The notes under the pieces: generated by a model | What the model was told of the DNA's origin: nothing | Database searches by the model: none | The model's input: the letters and a program-made list of their open reading frames with translations, nothing else | Shown: positions 47,562 through 58,900 of the stretch, one piece after another | Position numbering within the stretch: position 1 is the stretch's first letter | Layout of the letters: each line of letters begins with the position of its first letter | From: Acidobacteriota bacterium | GTDB lineage: Bacteria; Acidobacteriota; Terriglobia; Terriglobales; Acidobacteriaceae | Direction: 5' to 3' | Assembly (NCBI GenBank): GCA_021780315.1 | Contig: JAJXYY010000018.1 | Span: 124,001 to 188,000, forward strand | Length of the DNA: 64,000 bases | Translations under genes and position numbers: made by a program

Positions 47562-49964
47562 ATGGACTCCCGCGGCATAGACAAAATGGACGAGCTGCCA
47601 GTAGCCGACACCCCCGAGGATGTAGCTGTTCTCTATTCCTGGGCCAATCTGCACGGCGCCAAGTATCGCGACTTCTCCGCTTCCCGCAGAGAGTACCGGG
47701 CACAGTTGCGCCATCGTGCTGCCGAGCAGGTCAGAGAGCAGGAACTCAAGGCTCAGGCTGAGGCCGAAGCCGCTGCCGCTGCCGCCGATGCGGCCGCCAG
47801 AAATGCTGCGTCGTCCGCACAATCAATGGTAGACAAGCCTGCCGACTCCTCCCGCCAGCAAGCCCTCCGTGAAGCTGGTCGGGCATCCCGTATCGCCTCC
47901 GCAGAGCGCGTCGAGGCAGCCCGTCGCGCCGAAGCCGCTGCCCTCGCCGAAGTCGCCGCCCGCCGTGAAGAGCGGGAGATCGCAGAAGCTCAGGCATCCG
48001 CGCGGAAGCAGGCCGCACGTTACGCTGAATCCGAGATACGCAGCCGCGATAACGTCAGCCGAGCCACCGCTCAGGTTCCAGGACAGATCTCCGACCCCTA
48101 CACGCCCCACGGACAGGGAGCCCCGCAGCAGTTCAATGAGCGGCCATCCGAACGTCCCGTCGTGCGTTCCAACTCCACGCCGCAGTCCGTACGCCTCGAT
48201 ACCCCCTATCCTCCCGTTCACGAGGTCTACGTTCCGGAGCCAGTCCAGCCGCCTGCCGTTGTATCGTCGTCCTCCTCAGGACGCCGCCCACGGGGCTATC
48301 GTCCCGACGATGCCTCTGGTGTCCGGCAGATCTATCGCGACCCTGAGTTCGAGGCGCAACAGGCGGAGTTCGTCGCTGCGGAGCCCGTTCGGCCTCTTCC
48401 TCCGCCACGGCCTCGTCCCTCCACCGAGCCACCGCTCGACCCGCGCTTTGCGCCCATCTCCGTCTACCCAGCCGCGGTCAAATCGCCCGAATACGCCGAT
48501 CAGACCGTCCCAGCACTGCCGCAGAAGCTTGCCGCCGCGAACGCAGCGATTCAAGGATTTGTCCCCGCGGGTTATGAGGCCCAGACCCCTCAGCCCATGC
48601 GTGCCGCACATTTCGATTCGTCTCTCCAGATTCAGCGGCCTGCCGGATGGCAAGGTGGCTCCCCCGACCGAACTGAAGCACCAATCGAAGCGCGCCCGGT
48701 CGATACTCGTCAGATCGCATCCCGCGCAACTCAGGCCCTCCCAGACAGTCCCATCTCCTCGCATCGCTCGCCGGTTGCACCGCGTCCGGCTACGCAGTAT
48801 CAGCCCGGCAACCTCCGCCAGCCTTCGCCCCAGTCCCTTCCGCAGGAGGCCTCGCGTGCTCGACGCGGTCAGGATGACCTGAGCTTCCAGCCAACCCCCT
48901 ACTATCCCGAAGCTTCCCAGCGTCAGACCCAGCCAGCTACAAATCTGGATACCACCTCGTCCTATAAAAGCTCGTATACAACCGAGCCAACCGGACCTGC
49001 ATGGCTTTATGCCCCCCAGACTCCTGCGTCTGCCGTACCTCCACCCCGGAACGTCTCGCCAGTTTCCTCCCCGGCTCAATCCTCCGTGGCTGATACACTC
49101 CAGCATTCCCGCGAGCGGGTCGCCGCCCGCTGGTACGCACTCAAAGGGGTCTTCGAACAGCCCGGTCAGGAGCAACCCGAAGTCCCCATTCGCCAGAAAG
49201 AGATTCGTACGCCAGTACTCGCTGTCTTCTCGTTGGCAGGCGGCGTCGGCAAAACCAGCCTTGTAGCCACACTCGGACGCTCGCTCTCCTCCATGGGCGA
49301 AAAAGTCCTGCTCACCGACACCACCTCTCACGGCCTGCTGCCCTTTTACTTCGGCGCCAGCGAGCTCCGCCAGGGAGTCGTCCGCACCTTCTCCCCACCC
49401 AGCGGCAGCACCGACGCGCCCATCTATCTCGTCAGCTACGACGTCGACCAGAAGGGCAATGACGAAGAGTCCCAGGCTCAACTCGTCGACGAGATCACCC
49501 AGAACTCGAAGGGAACCCATCGGCTTCTGCTCGACCTCACGCCCAGCTCAGGTTGGATCGCCCGCCGCATGGCCCGCATGAACCCCACTATCCTCGTACC
49601 CGTCGCTCCGGACATGAACTCGGTCATCAGCCTTCAGTCCGTGGAAAAGTACTTCCACGGCTCCATCGACGCTGACGGAAGGCCGTTGCAACCCTACTAC
49701 GTGCTCAATCAGTTCGATGCCTCTCTGCCATTGCATCTCGACGTTCGCGAGGTGCTTCGCCGCCAACTTGGGGATCGCCTGCTGCCCTTTGTCATCCGTC
49801 GCGCCCCTAGCGTCAGCGAGTCACTCGCCGAGGGCATGACCGTCGTCGACTACGCTCCAGACGAGCCAGTCGCAGAAGACTACCAAAACGTAGCCTCCTG
49901 GCTCCGTACCATTGCGGCACCGGCCACCGCTGGCTTCCGCAACGTGCGCTGGAGTGAACGATGA
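47562..49964 (+). CDS. bcsQ: BcsQ/YhjQ-like MinD/ParA ATPase with a very long low-complexity N-terminal extension
   Basis: C-terminal LAVFSLAGGVGKTSLVATLGRSLSSMGEKVLLTDTTSHGLLPFYFGASELRQGV; stop overlaps the start of the bcsA-bcsB gene. Confidence 0.8.
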   Translation: MDSRGIDKMDELPVADTPEDVAVLYSWANLHGAKYRDFSASRREYRAQLRHRAAEQVREQELKAQAEAEAAAAAADAAARNAASSAQSMVDKPADSSRQQALREAGRASRIASAERVEAARRAEAAALAEVAARREEREIAEAQASARKQAARYAESEIRSRDNVSRATAQVPGQISDPYTPHGQGAPQQFNERPSERPVVRSNSTPQSVRLDTPYPPVHEVYVPEPVQPPAVVSSSSSGRRPRGYRPDDASGVRQIYRDPEFEAQQAEFVAAEPVRPLPPPRPRPSTEPPLDPRFAPISVYPAAVKSPEYADQTVPALPQKLAAANAAIQGFVPAGYEAQTPQPMRAAHFDSSLQIQRPAGWQGGSPDRTEAPIEARPVDTRQIASRATQALPDSPISSHRSPVAPRPATQYQPGNLRQPSPQSLPQEASRARRGQDDLSFQPTPYYPEASQRQTQPATNLDTTSSYKSSYTTEPTGPAWLYAPQTPASAVPPPRNVSPVSSPAQSSVADTLQHSRERVAARWYALKGVFEQPGQEQPEVPIRQKEIRTPVLAVFSLAGGVGKTSLVATLGRSLSSMGEKVLLTDTTSHGLLPFYFGASELRQGVVRTFSPPSGSTDAPIYLVSYDVDQKGNDEESQAQLVDEITQNSKGTHRLLLDLTPSSGWIARRMARMNPTILVPVAPDMNSVISLQSVEKYFHGSIDADGRPLQPYYVLNQFDASLPLHLDVREVLRRQLGDRLLPFVIRRAPSVSESLAEGMTVVDYAPDEPVAEDYQNVASWLRTIAAPATAGFRNVRWSER

Positions 49965-52900
49965 CATCATCTTTTTGGAAAGAGTTTGAATCTGGCGACG
50001 CCTTCCTGCTCCGAATGCTGCGTGTCGCGGTGCTCGTCGGCGGAGCCTTTGTCCTCATCTTCACCGGTATCCTCGAACTCACTTGGCCCCAGCAGGCTGT
50101 GCTGGGCCTGCTCACCGTTCTACTTGCTATCTGGATGGATCGTAGCTCCAGCTCCTACCTCGTCACGCTGACTTTGATGCTGGCCTCCTGCTACTCCACC
50201 TTCCGTTACGGTTTCTGGCGCCTGTCCACCACTATCAAATTCTTCTTGGATCCCGGCAGCACCTGGACCTTCCTCGACGCCTTCTTCATTTGGATGCTCG
50301 TCGGCGCAGAGACCTACGCCTTCGCCATCCTCTACCTGGGCTTCATGCAGACCCTCTGGCCCCTCCGTCGTACCCCCGTCCCACTTCCGGACGACCCCGA
50401 CATGTGGCCTTCGGTCGATCTCGTCATCCCCACCTACAACGAGCCGCTCAACGTCGTCCGCTACACTGCGCTCGCCGCCATGAACATCGACTGGCCAGCA
50501 GACAAGCTCAACGTCTACATCCTCGACGATGGCAAGCGCGAGGAGTTCCGCAAGTTCGCCGAAGAAGCCGGCGTCGGCTACATGACCCGCGACGACAACA
50601 AGCATGCCAAGGCCGGCAATATCAACCGCGCTCTGGAACGTCTCGACTCGCCCTTCGTCGCCATCTTCGACTGCGATCACGTCCCTACTCGCAGCTTCCT
50701 GCAGGTCACCCTTGGCTGGTTCCTGCGCGATAGCAAGCTCGCCATGCTCCAGACGCCCCACCACTTCTACTCGCCCGACCCCTTCGAGCGAAATCTCAGC
50801 CAGTTCCGCATCATCCCCAACGAGGGAGAACTCTTCTACGGTATCGTTCAGGATGGCAACGACTTCTGGAACGCTACCTTCTTCTGCGGCTCCTGCGCAG
50901 TCCTCCGCCGCACCGCGTTGGACGAGATTGGCGGCATTGCCGTCGAGACCGTCACCGAGGACGCGCATACCTCACTGCGCATGCAGACCAACGGCTGGAA
51001 CACCGCCTACATCAATATCCCGCAAGCCGCCGGCCTCGCCACCGAGCGCCTCAGCGGTCACGTCAAACAGCGTATCCGCTGGGCCCGCGGCATGATCCAG
51101 ATCCTCCGCACGGACAATCCACTCTTCGCCAAAGGGCTCAAGTTTGCCCAGCGCATCTGCTACTTCAACGCCATGTCGCACTTCCTCTATGCCTTCCCGC
51201 GACTCATCTTCCTCACCGCACCGCTGATCTACCTTGTCCTGGGACACACCAATGTCCCGGGCTATTGGGCTGCAATTCTTGCCTATGCCTTTCCTCACCT
51301 GGTTCTCTCCAGCATGACTAACTCCCGCATCCAGGGTCAGCACAGGCACTCCTTCTGGAATGAAATCTACGAGACCATTCTCGCGCCATACATCCTGCTG
51401 CCCACCTTGCTGGCTATTGTCAACCCCAAACTCGGCAGCTTCGACGTCACCGCCAAAGGTGGCGTCGTCAACCGAACCTTCTTCGATCAACGCATCGCCC
51501 AACCCTTCCTTTTGATGATAGGCATGAACGTCGCCGGAATGCTCTGCGCTATCCCACGTTATTGGCAGATGCCGGGATCAGACTGGATCTGGCCGCTGAA
51601 TATCCCTGCCGGAATGTTCGACGGCACTCACCCTGGCACCATCATCATGAATCTCATCTGGGTCTGCTTCAACCTCGTCCTGCTCGGTGTATGTGTCGCC
51701 GTCGCCTGGGAGAACCAGCAGCGCCGCCAGACCGTTCGTGTCACCATGGCAGTCCAGGCAGATATCCTCCTCCCCAACGGAAATAGGGTACAAGGTGTTA
51801 CCGCTGACATGTCCAGCGGCGGTGCCATGATCAAGGTCGATCACAACTTCGTCTCCTCGCCGGGCGACCTCGTCAAACTCACCTTCCCCGTCCTGGATGG
51901 AGAAGCAACCTTGCCTGCCACAGTCATCGGAGTCAGAGACAATTTGCTCCGTGTTCAGTTCGATCCGCTCACCCTCCAGGAAGAGGAAGCGCTTACCATG
52001 GTTCTTTACTCCCGCGCCGACAGTTGGCTCGGATGGGGCGAGACACGCGAAGCCGATAAGCCTATGAAGAGCCTCGGCCTCATCTTCCGCCTCTCCATCA
52101 AGGGACTAACGCAGACATTCCGAGGTTTGATGAAGACCAAGAAAACTCCACCGAAGGGCAAACTCGCGACCAGTGTCGTGCCGCTCCTGCTCTTTACTCT
52201 GTTGCTCGCCTCCACTAGCCTCTCCGCCCAGCTTCGTTCGCTGCAGGGTGCCCGCTTCGCCGCACAGATGGTCCCTGCCACTGCCCCCACCGGCGCCGCT
52301 GGATCACAATCCGCTGCCTCCGGAGTTGCACTACAGACCACCGATGGCGGTGTCCCCGCGCGCCCAGTCGCACCAGGCAGCTTCGACAACATCTTCTCCC
52401 TCTCCGATGTCGGTGTCACCGATACCATCGTCCTTCGCGGCGTCGACGCGTACCACTCCGTCTACTTCTCGGTGCCCCAGACGCAGGTCGTCAAAACTGC
52501 GACCATGAAGCTCCGATACCACTTCTCGCCCGGACTCATTCCCGCGCTCAGCCATCTCAAAGTCAGCCTCAATGGAACACTCTTCGCGACGCTGCCCGTC
52601 ACCAATCAACCTTCACCCATTGCCGCTCACAGCGACAGCGCCAACGGCCAGAACGAAGCCGACCAGCAGACCCTCGTCGTCACCCGCAACGAAAACAACG
52701 CCCTTCTGGAAGCAACCCTCACCCTGCCCGCAGAGATGCTGGTCCACGACAACGAACTCACCTTCGAGTTCGTCGGCCACTACACCATGCAGTGCGAGGA
52801 CCCCTCCCACTCCACCCTCTGGAGCCATGTCGACAACACCTCCACCATCGAGATCGCCGGCTCGCTCCTCCCGCTCCAGAACGACCTCAAACTCCTCCCG

Positions 52901-54553
52901 CTTCCGTTCTACGATGCCGCCGTCAATCTCCATCCTGTCGTGCCCATCGTCTTCCTGAGCCAACCCTCGCCCAAGGCGCTGCAGGCCGCTGGAATCGTCG
53001 CCTCCTGGTTCGGTATTCTCACTGACTTTCGCCCCGTCCGTTTTCCCGTCTCCCTCGGCTCCATCCCTAGCGGCAACGCCATCGTTATCGGCGAAAACGC
53101 CGCCGATCTTCCCGCCTCACTCAAGATCAGCGCCAGCTCCGGCCCGACCGTAGCCATGCGCACCAATCCCATCGACCCTTACTCCAAAATCCTCGTCCTC
53201 ACCGGCGATAATCCTGACGACCTCGTCATCGCGGCTACCGCACTGACCTTGCAGCGCGATCTCTTCCAAAGCGATCAGGTCCGCATCCCCAGCCTCAAGA
53301 TGCCCGCACCCCGCGAGCCCGACGACGCTCCCCGCTGGCTCAGCACAGAAAAGATCACACATATCGGCGACATCGCGCAGACCGGCGACCTCCAGGGCGA
53401 CGGCTCCGTCCCCGTCGGCGTCTACATGCGCCTCCCGCCAGACCTCTACTACGGCGCACAGCAGAATCTCGGCTTCCACATGGGCTACCGCTACAACGCG
53501 ATTCCGCTCGCCAACGAAAGCACGCTCCAGGTCTACATGAACAACGGCTACGTCAGCTCGACGCCCATGCCGCACACCGATAAAGCCTCATCTGTTCTGG
53601 AAACCATCGTCCCCGTGCCGGTCGTCAACATGCGGCCCTTCTCCAACTCGATGATGATGAAGTTCATCTTCCTCCTGCACAAGAAAGGGAAGTGCGAAGA
53701 CACCGCCCCCTACAACCTGCAAGGCGCCATCCTAAAAGACTCCTACCTCGATATTCGCGATATCCCTCACTGGGCTGTGCTGCCCAATCTCGAGATCTTC
53801 GCCAATGCTGGCTATCCCTTCACCCGCAAGGCTGACCTCGCCGATACCGCCGTCGTCATGCCCGATACCTCCGGTGCCGACGAGATCGAGATGTACCTCA
53901 CCCTCATGGGCCACTTCGGCGCGCAAACCGGCTACCCCGTCCTCAGCGTCGACGTCACCAACTCCGACGGCATGAAGACCGACCGGCGCAAGGACTACCT
54001 CGTTCTCGGAACCGTAGAAGACCAGCCTGCACTCAGCCGCCTGAGCCCCTCGCTGCCCGTAGCCGTCGACGGCAGTGGCCTCCATATTCAGGACACTCAG
54101 GGCTTCTTCGCCAACATCCAGCACGCCTGGTGGAAGGTTCGCAGCTCCGACCACATCCAGTCCGGCCAGTTGGAGACCGCCGGTGGACTCCCCGATGCTC
54201 TCGTCGAAGGCATCGAGTGGCCCAGTGGATCCCGGCGCTCCGTCGTCATCGTCGCCCTCCGCGATCACAGCGTAGTCCCCAACTTCCTCTCGGTCTTCCT
54301 CAAGACCTCCCAGTCCTCCGATATCTCGCAATCGGTCAGCGTCCTCCACGGTTCGCGCTTCGTCTCCTACCGCATCGGCAACGATGTCTACCGCGTCGGC
54401 TCGCTCTCCCTGTGGATTCAACTCAACATGCTCTTCTCTGAGTTCCCCTGGCTCATCGTCGTCTCAACCCTCATCTTCTGCTTCTTCATGGCGATCATCA
54501 TCCGCGCCATGTTGCGCCGTCATGCTCGGGCTCGCCTGCAAGGGAACGACTAA
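49961..54553 (+). CDS. bcsAB: Cellulose synthase BcsA-BcsB fusion (catalytic GT2 + PilZ + BcsB periplasmic subunit)
   Basis: GT2: LVIPTYNEPLNVVRYTA, FDCDHVPTRSF, TEDAHTSLRMQ, KQRIRWARGMIQI; PilZ: RQTVRVTMAVQADILLPNGNRVQGVTADMSSGGAMIKV; then BcsB: DTIVLRGVDAYHSVYFSVPQTQVVKTATMKLRYHFSPGLIPALSHLKVSLNGTLFATLPV. Confidence 0.93.
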   Translation: MTSSFWKEFESGDAFLLRMLRVAVLVGGAFVLIFTGILELTWPQQAVLGLLTVLLAIWMDRSSSSYLVTLTLMLASCYSTFRYGFWRLSTTIKFFLDPGSTWTFLDAFFIWMLVGAETYAFAILYLGFMQTLWPLRRTPVPLPDDPDMWPSVDLVIPTYNEPLNVVRYTALAAMNIDWPADKLNVYILDDGKREEFRKFAEEAGVGYMTRDDNKHAKAGNINRALERLDSPFVAIFDCDHVPTRSFLQVTLGWFLRDSKLAMLQTPHHFYSPDPFERNLSQFRIIPNEGELFYGIVQDGNDFWNATFFCGSCAVLRRTALDEIGGIAVETVTEDAHTSLRMQTNGWNTAYINIPQAAGLATERLSGHVKQRIRWARGMIQILRTDNPLFAKGLKFAQRICYFNAMSHFLYAFPRLIFLTAPLIYLVLGHTNVPGYWAAILAYAFPHLVLSSMTNSRIQGQHRHSFWNEIYETILAPYILLPTLLAIVNPKLGSFDVTAKGGVVNRTFFDQRIAQPFLLMIGMNVAGMLCAIPRYWQMPGSDWIWPLNIPAGMFDGTHPGTIIMNLIWVCFNLVLLGVCVAVAWENQQRRQTVRVTMAVQADILLPNGNRVQGVTADMSSGGAMIKVDHNFVSSPGDLVKLTFPVLDGEATLPATVIGVRDNLLRVQFDPLTLQEEEALTMVLYSRADSWLGWGETREADKPMKSLGLIFRLSIKGLTQTFRGLMKTKKTPPKGKLATSVVPLLLFTLLLASTSLSAQLRSLQGARFAAQMVPATAPTGAAGSQSAASGVALQTTDGGVPARPVAPGSFDNIFSLSDVGVTDTIVLRGVDAYHSVYFSVPQTQVVKTATMKLRYHFSPGLIPALSHLKVSLNGTLFATLPVTNQPSPIAAHSDSANGQNEADQQTLVVTRNENNALLEATLTLPAEMLVHDNELTFEFVGHYTMQCEDPSHSTLWSHVDNTSTIEIAGSLLPLQNDLKLLPLPFYDAAVNLHPVVPIVFLSQPSPKALQAAGIVASWFGILTDFRPVRFPVSLGSIPSGNAIVIGENAADLPASLKISASSGPTVAMRTNPIDPYSKILVLTGDNPDDLVIAATALTLQRDLFQSDQVRIPSLKMPAPREPDDAPRWLSTEKITHIGDIAQTGDLQGDGSVPVGVYMRLPPDLYYGAQQNLGFHMGYRYNAIPLANESTLQVYMNNGYVSSTPMPHTDKASSVLETIVPVPVVNMRPFSNSMMMKFIFLLHKKGKCEDTAPYNLQGAILKDSYLDIRDIPHWAVLPNLEIFANAGYPFTRKADLADTAVVMPDTSGADEIEMYLTLMGHFGAQTGYPVLSVDVTNSDGMKTDRRKDYLVLGTVEDQPALSRLSPSLPVAVDGSGLHIQDTQGFFANIQHAWWKVRSSDHIQSGQLETAGGLPDALVEGIEWPSGSRRSVVIVALRDHSVVPNFLSVFLKTSQSSDISQSVSVLHGSRFVSYRIGNDVYRVGSLSLWIQLNMLFSEFPWLIVVSTLIFCFFMAIIIRAMLRRHARARLQGND

Positions 54554-54559
54554 CGCCGT

Positions 54560-55777
54560 ATGTATCCAGTTCTGTCCGCAACAAATCTTTCCGCCGCAGC
54601 TCGCATCCCCCGTTGGTTGCAGAGATGCTGGTCGCGCAGAGTATGCACTGCGGCGCTTCTCCTCATGGTTGCCCTGCAGTCCGGCTGTCGCGCCCAGCAG
54701 TCCTGGCCGCTGTGGGAGAGCTACACCCGCAACGCAATCGATCCCAGCGGCCGCGTCGTCGACCACAGCGCAGCAGACCGCACCACCAGCGAAGGACAGG
54801 CCTACGCCATGTTCTTCGCACTCGTGGACAACGACCGCTCCCGCTTCGACAAACTCTTCCATTGGACGCAGGACAACCTCGCCGATGGCGATCTCTCCCT
54901 GCGCCTGCCTGCCTGGAGCTGGGGCAAGGCCCCCGACGGCAGCTGGAAGGTCCTCGACCAGAACCCCGCCTCCGACGCCGACCTCTGGATCGCCTACGAC
55001 CTTTCCGAGGCTGGACGACTCTGGCACGACCCCCGCTACGCCCAACTCGGCAGCCTTATGGCCACCCGCGTCGCCCAGCAGGAGATCGTCATCATCCCCA
55101 GCCTCGGCCCCACTCTGCTCTCCGGTACTCAGGGCTTCCATCCAGACTCCTCCATCTGGATTCTCAACCCCAGCTACATGCCGCCATCGCTGCTCAGCTA
55201 CTTTGCCACCACCCAGCCTCAGGGCCCCTGGGCCTCAGTCCTCCAGTCTGTGCCCCAGATCCTCTCTCAGGGCTCACCCTCCGGCTTCGCCATGGACTGG
55301 GTCGCCGCCGGCTCCACCATCCGTCCCTCGCCCCCGCCAGCACTGCTCGCAACCGGCAACTCGAATGCCCCCGCTGTCGGCAGCTACGACGCCATCCGCG
55401 TCTATCTCTGGCTCGGCATCGCCGACCCCGACACCCCCGGCGTCTCCGAAAGCCTCACCGCAGTCGATGCCATGGCCACCTACCTACAGCACCACTCCAC
55501 CCCGCCCCAGCGTGTCGACTCCAACGGACATATCCTCGACGAAAATCCCCCTGTCGCGTTTTCGGCTGCCGTAGTACCCTACCTGCACGCGGTTGATCTA
55601 CCGCAACTAGTAAAGACTCAAACGGATAGGATGGCCGCCCTCAAAGACCCATCCACCGGGCTGTACGGAAGGGAAGCAGCGTACTACGACCAGAATCTGG
55701 CTCTTTTTGCCACAGGATGGTCCGAACATCGCTATCGTTTTGCGCGCGACGGCAAACTTATCGTTCCTTGGAAGTAA
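54560..55777 (+). CDS. bcsZ: Cellulase BcsZ (glycosyl hydrolase family 8)
   Basis: WPLWESYTRNAIDPSGRVVDHSAADRTTSEGQAYAMFFALVDNDRSRFDKLFHWTQDNL...SDADLWIAYDLSEAGRLW. Confidence 0.93.
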   Translation: MYPVLSATNLSAAARIPRWLQRCWSRRVCTAALLLMVALQSGCRAQQSWPLWESYTRNAIDPSGRVVDHSAADRTTSEGQAYAMFFALVDNDRSRFDKLFHWTQDNLADGDLSLRLPAWSWGKAPDGSWKVLDQNPASDADLWIAYDLSEAGRLWHDPRYAQLGSLMATRVAQQEIVIIPSLGPTLLSGTQGFHPDSSIWILNPSYMPPSLLSYFATTQPQGPWASVLQSVPQILSQGSPSGFAMDWVAAGSTIRPSPPPALLATGNSNAPAVGSYDAIRVYLWLGIADPDTPGVSESLTAVDAMATYLQHHSTPPQRVDSNGHILDENPPVAFSAAVVPYLHAVDLPQLVKTQTDRMAALKDPSTGLYGREAAYYDQNLALFATGWSEHRYRFARDGKLIVPWK

Positions 55778-55797
55778 CCAAACCAAGCCTATCTCTA

Positions 55798-55827
55798 GGA
55801 ATCCAACGGGACAAGACAGTGGATTCC
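55798..55827 (+). terminator. Stem-loop between bcsZ and bcsC (GGAATCCA/TGGATTCC)
   Basis: Perfect 8-bp stem, 14-nt loop; no canonical T-tract follows, so termination function is uncertain. Confidence 0.4.
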
Positions 55828-55931
55828 ACGAAAAAAACGGTACAAAAACATAAAAAAGCGGTAAGCTTCGGAGAGGTACTGGGTTGTCTAATCTGATTCC
55901 CTTGGGTCCAGTACCTTGTCGGCGCACTTTT

Positions 55932-58900
55932 ATGAAGATAGTCCCGCAGATCCGGTCAATTCGATTTCTGACGTCAGCCCTCCTGTTTGGCGCGCTGGCT
56001 GTCTCGCTGCCGTACACGCGGTCCTACGCGCAAAACGTCCAATCCACTACTCAGTCCCTGCTCGACAAGGCCCATGCGCTCGAAGTCCGTGGGCGTCTGG
56101 ACATGGCCTCCCAGACCTGGCAGCAGGTACTCCTCGCCGATCCCAACAACCCCGAGGCTCTCGGTGGCCTCGCTCGTGCCGCGAAGTTTGCCGGCAACTC
56201 CGCACTGGCGAATACCTACCTCGATCGCCTCCGCGCCATCAACCCCAATGACCCCAATATCAACCGGGTCGAGAACATGGGCAGCCAGCAGACCCAGCAG
56301 ACTCAACTCAAGCAGGCAGGCAAGCTCGCCGAATCTGGCCAGTACGCCCAGGCTATGGCCATCTATCGCCAGGTCTTTGGAACCAATCCGCCCGCTGGAG
56401 ACTGGGCGCTCGCCTACTACGAAACTGAGTCCGCAACCGAAGGTGGCCGGCCACATGCCATAGAAGGCCTTCGCGCCCTCATGGGCAAATTTCCCAGCGA
56501 CTCCCGCTATCAGATCGCACTCGGCCGAATCCTTACCTACGACCCCAAGACTCGTCAGGAAGGCCGTCGCCTGCTCGAACGCCACACCGCCGACCCTCAG
56601 GCCGCGGAAGCCCTGCGCCAGTCACTCGTGTGGGACGCGTCCAACCCCGCCAGTGCTGCGGATATCCGCGCCTACCTCGCCAGACATAACGACGCCCAGC
56701 TTGCTACCGCCCTGCGCAATCAGCCCAAAGTGACCACCTCGAGGGGCAGCACCGCCGTTCCGCAAACCCCTGAAGAGATCGCTGCTGTAGAAGCAGCCCG
56801 CGCCAAAGGAGTTCAGGAGCAGCAAGCCTACAACGCCCTCAATGCGAAGCATCTCGACGAAGCAGAGTTGCTCTTCAAAGCTATCCTTGCAAACGATCCG
56901 GAGAACCCCCGCGCACTTGCTGGAATGGGTTACATCCGCATGCAGCAGTCCAACTTCGGCGGAGCCATCAGCTTCCTCGAGCAGGCCAAGCAGAATGGCT
57001 CCCGCGATGCCGGTGTCGACACTGCCCTCGAAACCGCACGCTTCTACGCCGTCATGGCCGACGCCTCCACTGCACTTAACGAGAACGACCTGACTACTGC
57101 AGAGCAGCAGTATCGTGCTGCGCTCGTCATGCGCGCCAATAGCTCAGAAGCTCTCGAAGGTCTGGGCGGCACTCTCCTCAAGGCCCAGCAGGCCGAGGCT
57201 GCTATCCCCGTCTTCGACCGCTACACCAAGGTCAAGCCGTCTGCTGCCGCTGCATGGCGCGGTCTCTTCATGGCCTACTACGGAGCAGGCAATGCCCCTC
57301 AGGCTCTGCTCGTCGAACGCAAAATCCCCACCGCCATTCACGCCCAGTTGATGCGCGACCCGGAGTTCCTGCGCACCTTGGCCTCGGCCTACTCCGCCGT
57401 CGGTCGCGACGCCGACGCCCAACGCGTCCTTCACAGTGCCCTCGACCTGCCCTTCCCGTCCGGAGCCAAAGGCCTCAAGGTAGAAACCCAGCTCCAGTAC
57501 GCCAGCCTGCTCCAGCAGGCCAATCGTCTGGATCAGGCGGGCGGACTATATCGTCAGGTGCTCGCCTCGGATGTCTCGAATACCTCGGCCTGGCAAGGCC
57601 TCATTCGCGTCCAGCACGCGATGAAGCAGGATCCCATCGCACTGCAAACCCTGCAGAGCATGCCTCCCTCCAGCTACGAGATTGCCATGCGCGATCCCGG
57701 CTTCCAGACTACCGTCGCCTCTATCTATCAGAGTCAGAACCGCCTCGATGCCGCTCAGGACATCCTTGAGAAATCGGTCAATCAGCAACTAGCCGCCAAC
57801 CAGAAGCCTTCCACCGGCATCCTGCTGCAGCTCGCTGGACTGTATTTGCAACGCAATAACCCACAGAAAGCCTTCCCCATTTACCAGTCGATCCTATCTG
57901 AGAACCCCGATCGTCCGGATGCATGGAAGGGCCTGCTCTCGGTACTCCACACCTCTGGTCGCGATCAGGAAGCGCTCGCCCAGATTCAGCAGATACCTAC
58001 CCCTGTCCGTACGCAATTGGAGCAGGATGTCGATTACCTCCAGAACGTCGGCGCTATCTACAACGCACTCGGCCAGCCCCAGCAGGCCATGGTATTTATG
58101 AATCGCGTGCAGCAGCACTATGCCGTGCAGCACGCCTCGGCACCGGCCGACGTCGATATTCAGGATGCCTGGCTGCTCTTCAACGGCAACAACGACGCAG
58201 GACTCTATCGCCAGTTAATGCTGCTCGGCGGACGTCAGGATCTCAACGACGAGCAACGCCGCACCGTCCAAACCATTTGGACCAACTGGGCCGTCCGCCG
58301 TGCCAATCAGACCGCAGCTACAGGCAATATCCGCCGTTCGCTTGCCATCCTCAACGCCGCGGCAAAGTCCTTCCCCGATAACCCCGGCGTACTCCGCGCT
58401 CTCGCCTCAGGCTATGCACGCGCTGGACTGCCCAAGCAGGCTGTCCTCATCTTCAAAGCGCAGGACATGACCTCCGCCACCGCATCCGATTACAAGGCAG
58501 CCGTGGGTGCCGCGCTCTCTGCCGGCGATATCAAATCCGCCGAAACCTGGCTCCGTTACGGGCTCGATGCTTATCCCAAAGACGCAGAGATGCTCAACCT
58601 TGGCGCCCGCTTCGAGCAGTCCCGTGGCGACAGCGGTCGCGCTGCCGAGTACTATCGTGCCTCGCTTGCTGCCATGCCGCCCGGAGATCCCGGCGCAGAG
58701 CTTGCCAATGAACTCAGCATGCCCGCACCCGTCACCCGTCTGCCCAGTCAGGCCCAGCCCCAGGATCTCGCCACACTCCTTCGCAACTCCGTCAACGACT
58801 CGGTAGACATCCCCCAGAACACCCCGACTCCCCAACCCTACCTGCCCAACTACGGCAACTATAGCGGTCAGGCTCCGATCCAGGTCAACGGTGGCACTTC

